The translations under genes and the position numbers were made by a program. The notes beneath the pieces are model-generated. The model did no database searches, was not told the DNA's origin, and saw nothing but the letters and a program-made list of their open reading frames with translations. DNA of 64,000 nucleotides from Lachnospiraceae bacterium (lineage in GTDB: Bacteria; Bacillota; Clostridia; Lachnospirales; Lachnospiraceae), in contig SVFB01000085.1 in assembly GCA_015057085.1 (NCBI GenBank), positions 35,124-99,123 of the forward strand, in the 5' to 3' direction. Within the stretch, counting starts at the first letter, position 1, and every line of letters starts with the position of its first letter. Positions 62,655 through 64,000 of this stretch are shown one piece after another.

Positions 62655-63815
62655 ATGGCAATTGAATTATCCAGATTAATAGAAAAAGTTGCTCATATGG
62701 ACATTACATTAGTAGCAGGAGAAAAGGGGCTTTCTAATTGTGTAACGTGGGTTCATATGGTAGAGACAGTTGAAGCTTCAGATTTTTTGGATGGAGGACA
62801 GCTGGTTTTTACAACAGGAATAGGAATTGGATCAGAAGAATTATATAGTTTGGTAAAGTCTTTTTGGAAAAAGAAAGTAGCCGGTGCAATTATAAATATA
62901 GGTCCATTTATAGAAGTGATTCCGGAGGAAGTGAAAAATTTTTGTAATATGTATGATTTGCCTTTATTTGTGGTCCCTTGGAAGGTTCATTTGGCAGAAA
63001 TTATGCGAATCTGTTGTTTTGCAATTACAAAGGATGAACAACGGATGATGGAGACATCAGCTGCATTTAAAAATGCAATTTTCTTTCCAAAACAAGAGGA
63101 ATTATATGTGGTTCCGTTGTCGCAACGTTCTTTTCGTGTGAATTGGAAATATAGTGTGACAGTACTGAAATTGAATACGACCGAACCAAATAAGGAAGCA
63201 CGTTTGGAATCCTTATGTATGTCGATGGAGAGTATGATTCGTCATAAGAACAAAAATTTTGCAATTTTTGTAAATGAAGCAGAATTGATACTGGTGCTGG
63301 CAAATATAAAGGAGGAAGTTTTATTTGCTGAAGTGAAAGAAATTCAAAGGGATATAAACCGATTTTTGATGGAGGGTGAAAGTGTTTCAATGGGAGTTGG
63401 ACGCTTGACGAAAAGTGTCAGATGCCTTTATAAAAGCTATAATCAGGCAAAGGCGATTCAAAGGTTGCAGGCACGTGGCAAGATCGGAGCTGATAAAGTG
63501 TTTTATACCAAGCTTGGGGTATATCGATTGCTAATGGGCATTGAAGATAAGGAAATAATCAAAGACTATTATCATCATATGCTACAGCCGTTAATAGACT
63601 ATGATCGGGTAAATCAAACGGACCTATGCCAAACATTGCAATGCTATCTTAATAATGATGGGAGTGTAAAGGATACGGCAGAAGAATTGTTTGTTCATCG
63701 TAATACAGTGAATTATAAATTGAATAAAGTGGAAGAAATATTAGAAATAGAAATGTCGTCTCTGGCAGCGAGGACTGAGTTGATTATCGCATTCAAGCTG
63801 ATGGATATTATGTAG
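62655..63815 (+). CDS. PucR-family transcriptional regulator
   Basis: The 386-residue protein has an N-terminal PucR ligand-sensing domain (1-125; GLSNCVTWVHMVETVEASDFLDGG is typical), a central GGDEF-like region and a C-terminal PucR-type HTH (about 325-380; VKDTAEELFVHRNTVNYKLNKVEEIL). Such regulators control purine catabolism, urea or nitrogen genes. No target is visible inside the window. The start follows GAGAGGAATATATT. The upstream promoter-terminator order suggests attenuation. Confidence 0.92.
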   Translation: MAIELSRLIEKVAHMDITLVAGEKGLSNCVTWVHMVETVEASDFLDGGQLVFTTGIGIGSEELYSLVKSFWKKKVAGAIINIGPFIEVIPEEVKNFCNMYDLPLFVVPWKVHLAEIMRICCFAITKDEQRMMETSAAFKNAIFFPKQEELYVVPLSQRSFRVNWKYSVTVLKLNTTEPNKEARLESLCMSMESMIRHKNKNFAIFVNEAELILVLANIKEEVLFAEVKEIQRDINRFLMEGESVSMGVGRLTKSVRCLYKSYNQAKAIQRLQARGKIGADKVFYTKLGVYRLLMGIEDKEIIKDYYHHMLQPLIDYDRVNQTDLCQTLQCYLNNDGSVKDTAEELFVHRNTVNYKLNKVEEILEIEMSSLAARTELIIAFKLMDIM

Positions 63816-63826
63816 AGAAATATTAG

Positions 63827-63858
63827 GAGGTATCAAGGAATTTGATATCTCTTTTTTT
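63827..63858 (+). terminator. Terminator of the PucR-type gene
   Basis: Stem GAGGTATCAA/TTGATATCTC (one G-U pair), followed by seven T, 12 bp after the stop codon. Confidence 0.85.
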
Positions 63859-63904
63859 ACTTTATAGGAAAGTTCTCCTTTTGTAACCTCTTGATATGAA
63901 AAAG

Positions 63905-63922
63905 GCCCGCACTGAGGCGGGC
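63905..63922 (-). terminator. Terminator of the gene entering from the right edge
   Basis: Stem GCCCGC/GCGGGC with loop ACTGAG; on the minus strand it is followed by CTTTTT. It lies about 20 bp after the stop of the partial gene. Confidence 0.85.
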
Positions 63923-63942
63923 ACGACAAGTAAACGATGGTT

Positions 63943-64000
63943 TTAGAAGATGTAGAAGCCTTCAGCTCCAAGAAAGTCTTCATCAAACGGATCGTCTTCG
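63943..64000 (-). CDS. C-terminal end of an unidentified protein (partial)
   Basis: Only 18 codons are visible, reading to EDDPFDEDFLGAEGFYIF before a TAA at 63943-63945. The acidic stretch followed by an aromatic end is distinct, and a terminator follows, which supports a real gene. The protein cannot be identified from this fragment. Confidence 0.6.
   Translation of the reverse strand, partial: EDDPFDEDFLGAEGFYIF

Noticed and set aside
63741..63986. 81-codon frame on the minus strand near the right edge
   Set aside because: It overlaps the PucR-type coding region and two terminators; the true gene in this area uses another frame ending at 63943.
1..64000. Mobile elements, prophage, CRISPR arrays or toxin-antitoxin pairs
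   Set aside because: No transposase, integrase, phage structural gene, regularly spaced direct repeat or typical toxin/antitoxin pair was seen; the dispersed repeats have no encoded protein and no evident target-site duplication.

Overview
The window looks like chromosomal DNA of a low-GC Gram-positive anaerobe of the Clostridia, most likely a motile, plant-fibre-degrading member of the Lachnospiraceae. This rests on family resemblance: an ispF-cysS-mrnC-rlmB-sigH block as in other Firmicutes, strong AGGAGG ribosome sites, many short intrinsic terminators, a stand-alone CheC/FliY-type protein with CheY, secreted multi-domain galactanase and esterase, AraC-type sugar regulators and a FeoA-FeoB fusion. 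The genus cannot be fixed from sequence alone. I see no phage, insertion sequence, CRISPR array or rRNA.

Layout. 1-8087 (minus): a run of genes for the cell envelope (LTA-synthase-like sulfatase, YfhO-type membrane protein, GtrB-type glycosyltransferase), overlapping a SUV3-type RNA helicase and followed by a partial Xaa-Pro aminopeptidase. 8310-11244: tRNA-Leu, lysA, a LexA-boxed small gene and a lytic transglycosylase without signal peptide. 11230-27472: a sugar region with a GH2 beta-galactosidase and its divergent AraC regulator, a secreted esterase with a divergent AraC-GH39 fusion, and a 1273-residue GH53 galactanase behind a LacI-type operator; between them lie a sigma-D-type promoter with a structured leader and a calcium-binding protein, plus trpF-alr. 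27762-33805: carB, tRNA-Thr, a phosphoesterase and a ParB-BMP fusion. 33970-36223: cheC-like, cheY and a diguanylate cyclase. 36318-40900: the ispF-cysS-mrnC-rlmB-sigH-mecA operon. 41014-46230: pta, a nucleotidase/guanylate-kinase fusion, an unknown gene and feoAB. 46411-48298: an autoregulated PadR and membrane-sensor pair. 48342-53881: GH35-type beta-galactosidase, carboxylesterase, ceramidase-like hydrolase and a small membrane protein. 53971-58990: a complete peptide/nickel-type ABC importer. 59235-62519: metY, cysK and a LysR regulator for sulfur assimilation. 62655-64000: a PucR regulator and the 3' end of one more gene.

The most striking unexplained structure is a dispersed element present as three 127-bp copies (10175-10301, 18401-18527, 43774-43900) and one 37-bp partial copy (61503-61539). 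Each copy sits just after the 3' end of a gene, in the same orientation relative to that gene. The copies fold into hairpin, linker, three-way junction and hairpin, and the third copy differs from the others by compensating changes on both sides of the stems while keeping the same length and a bulged A. That pattern points to selection on RNA (or single-stranded DNA) structure.

Other points of interest are a sigma-D-type promoter followed by a terminated leader, a promoter lying before a terminator ahead of pucR, a GH39 sensor with its acid/base Glu replaced by Gln, and two unusual domain fusions (ParB-BMP and nucleotidase-guanylate kinase).
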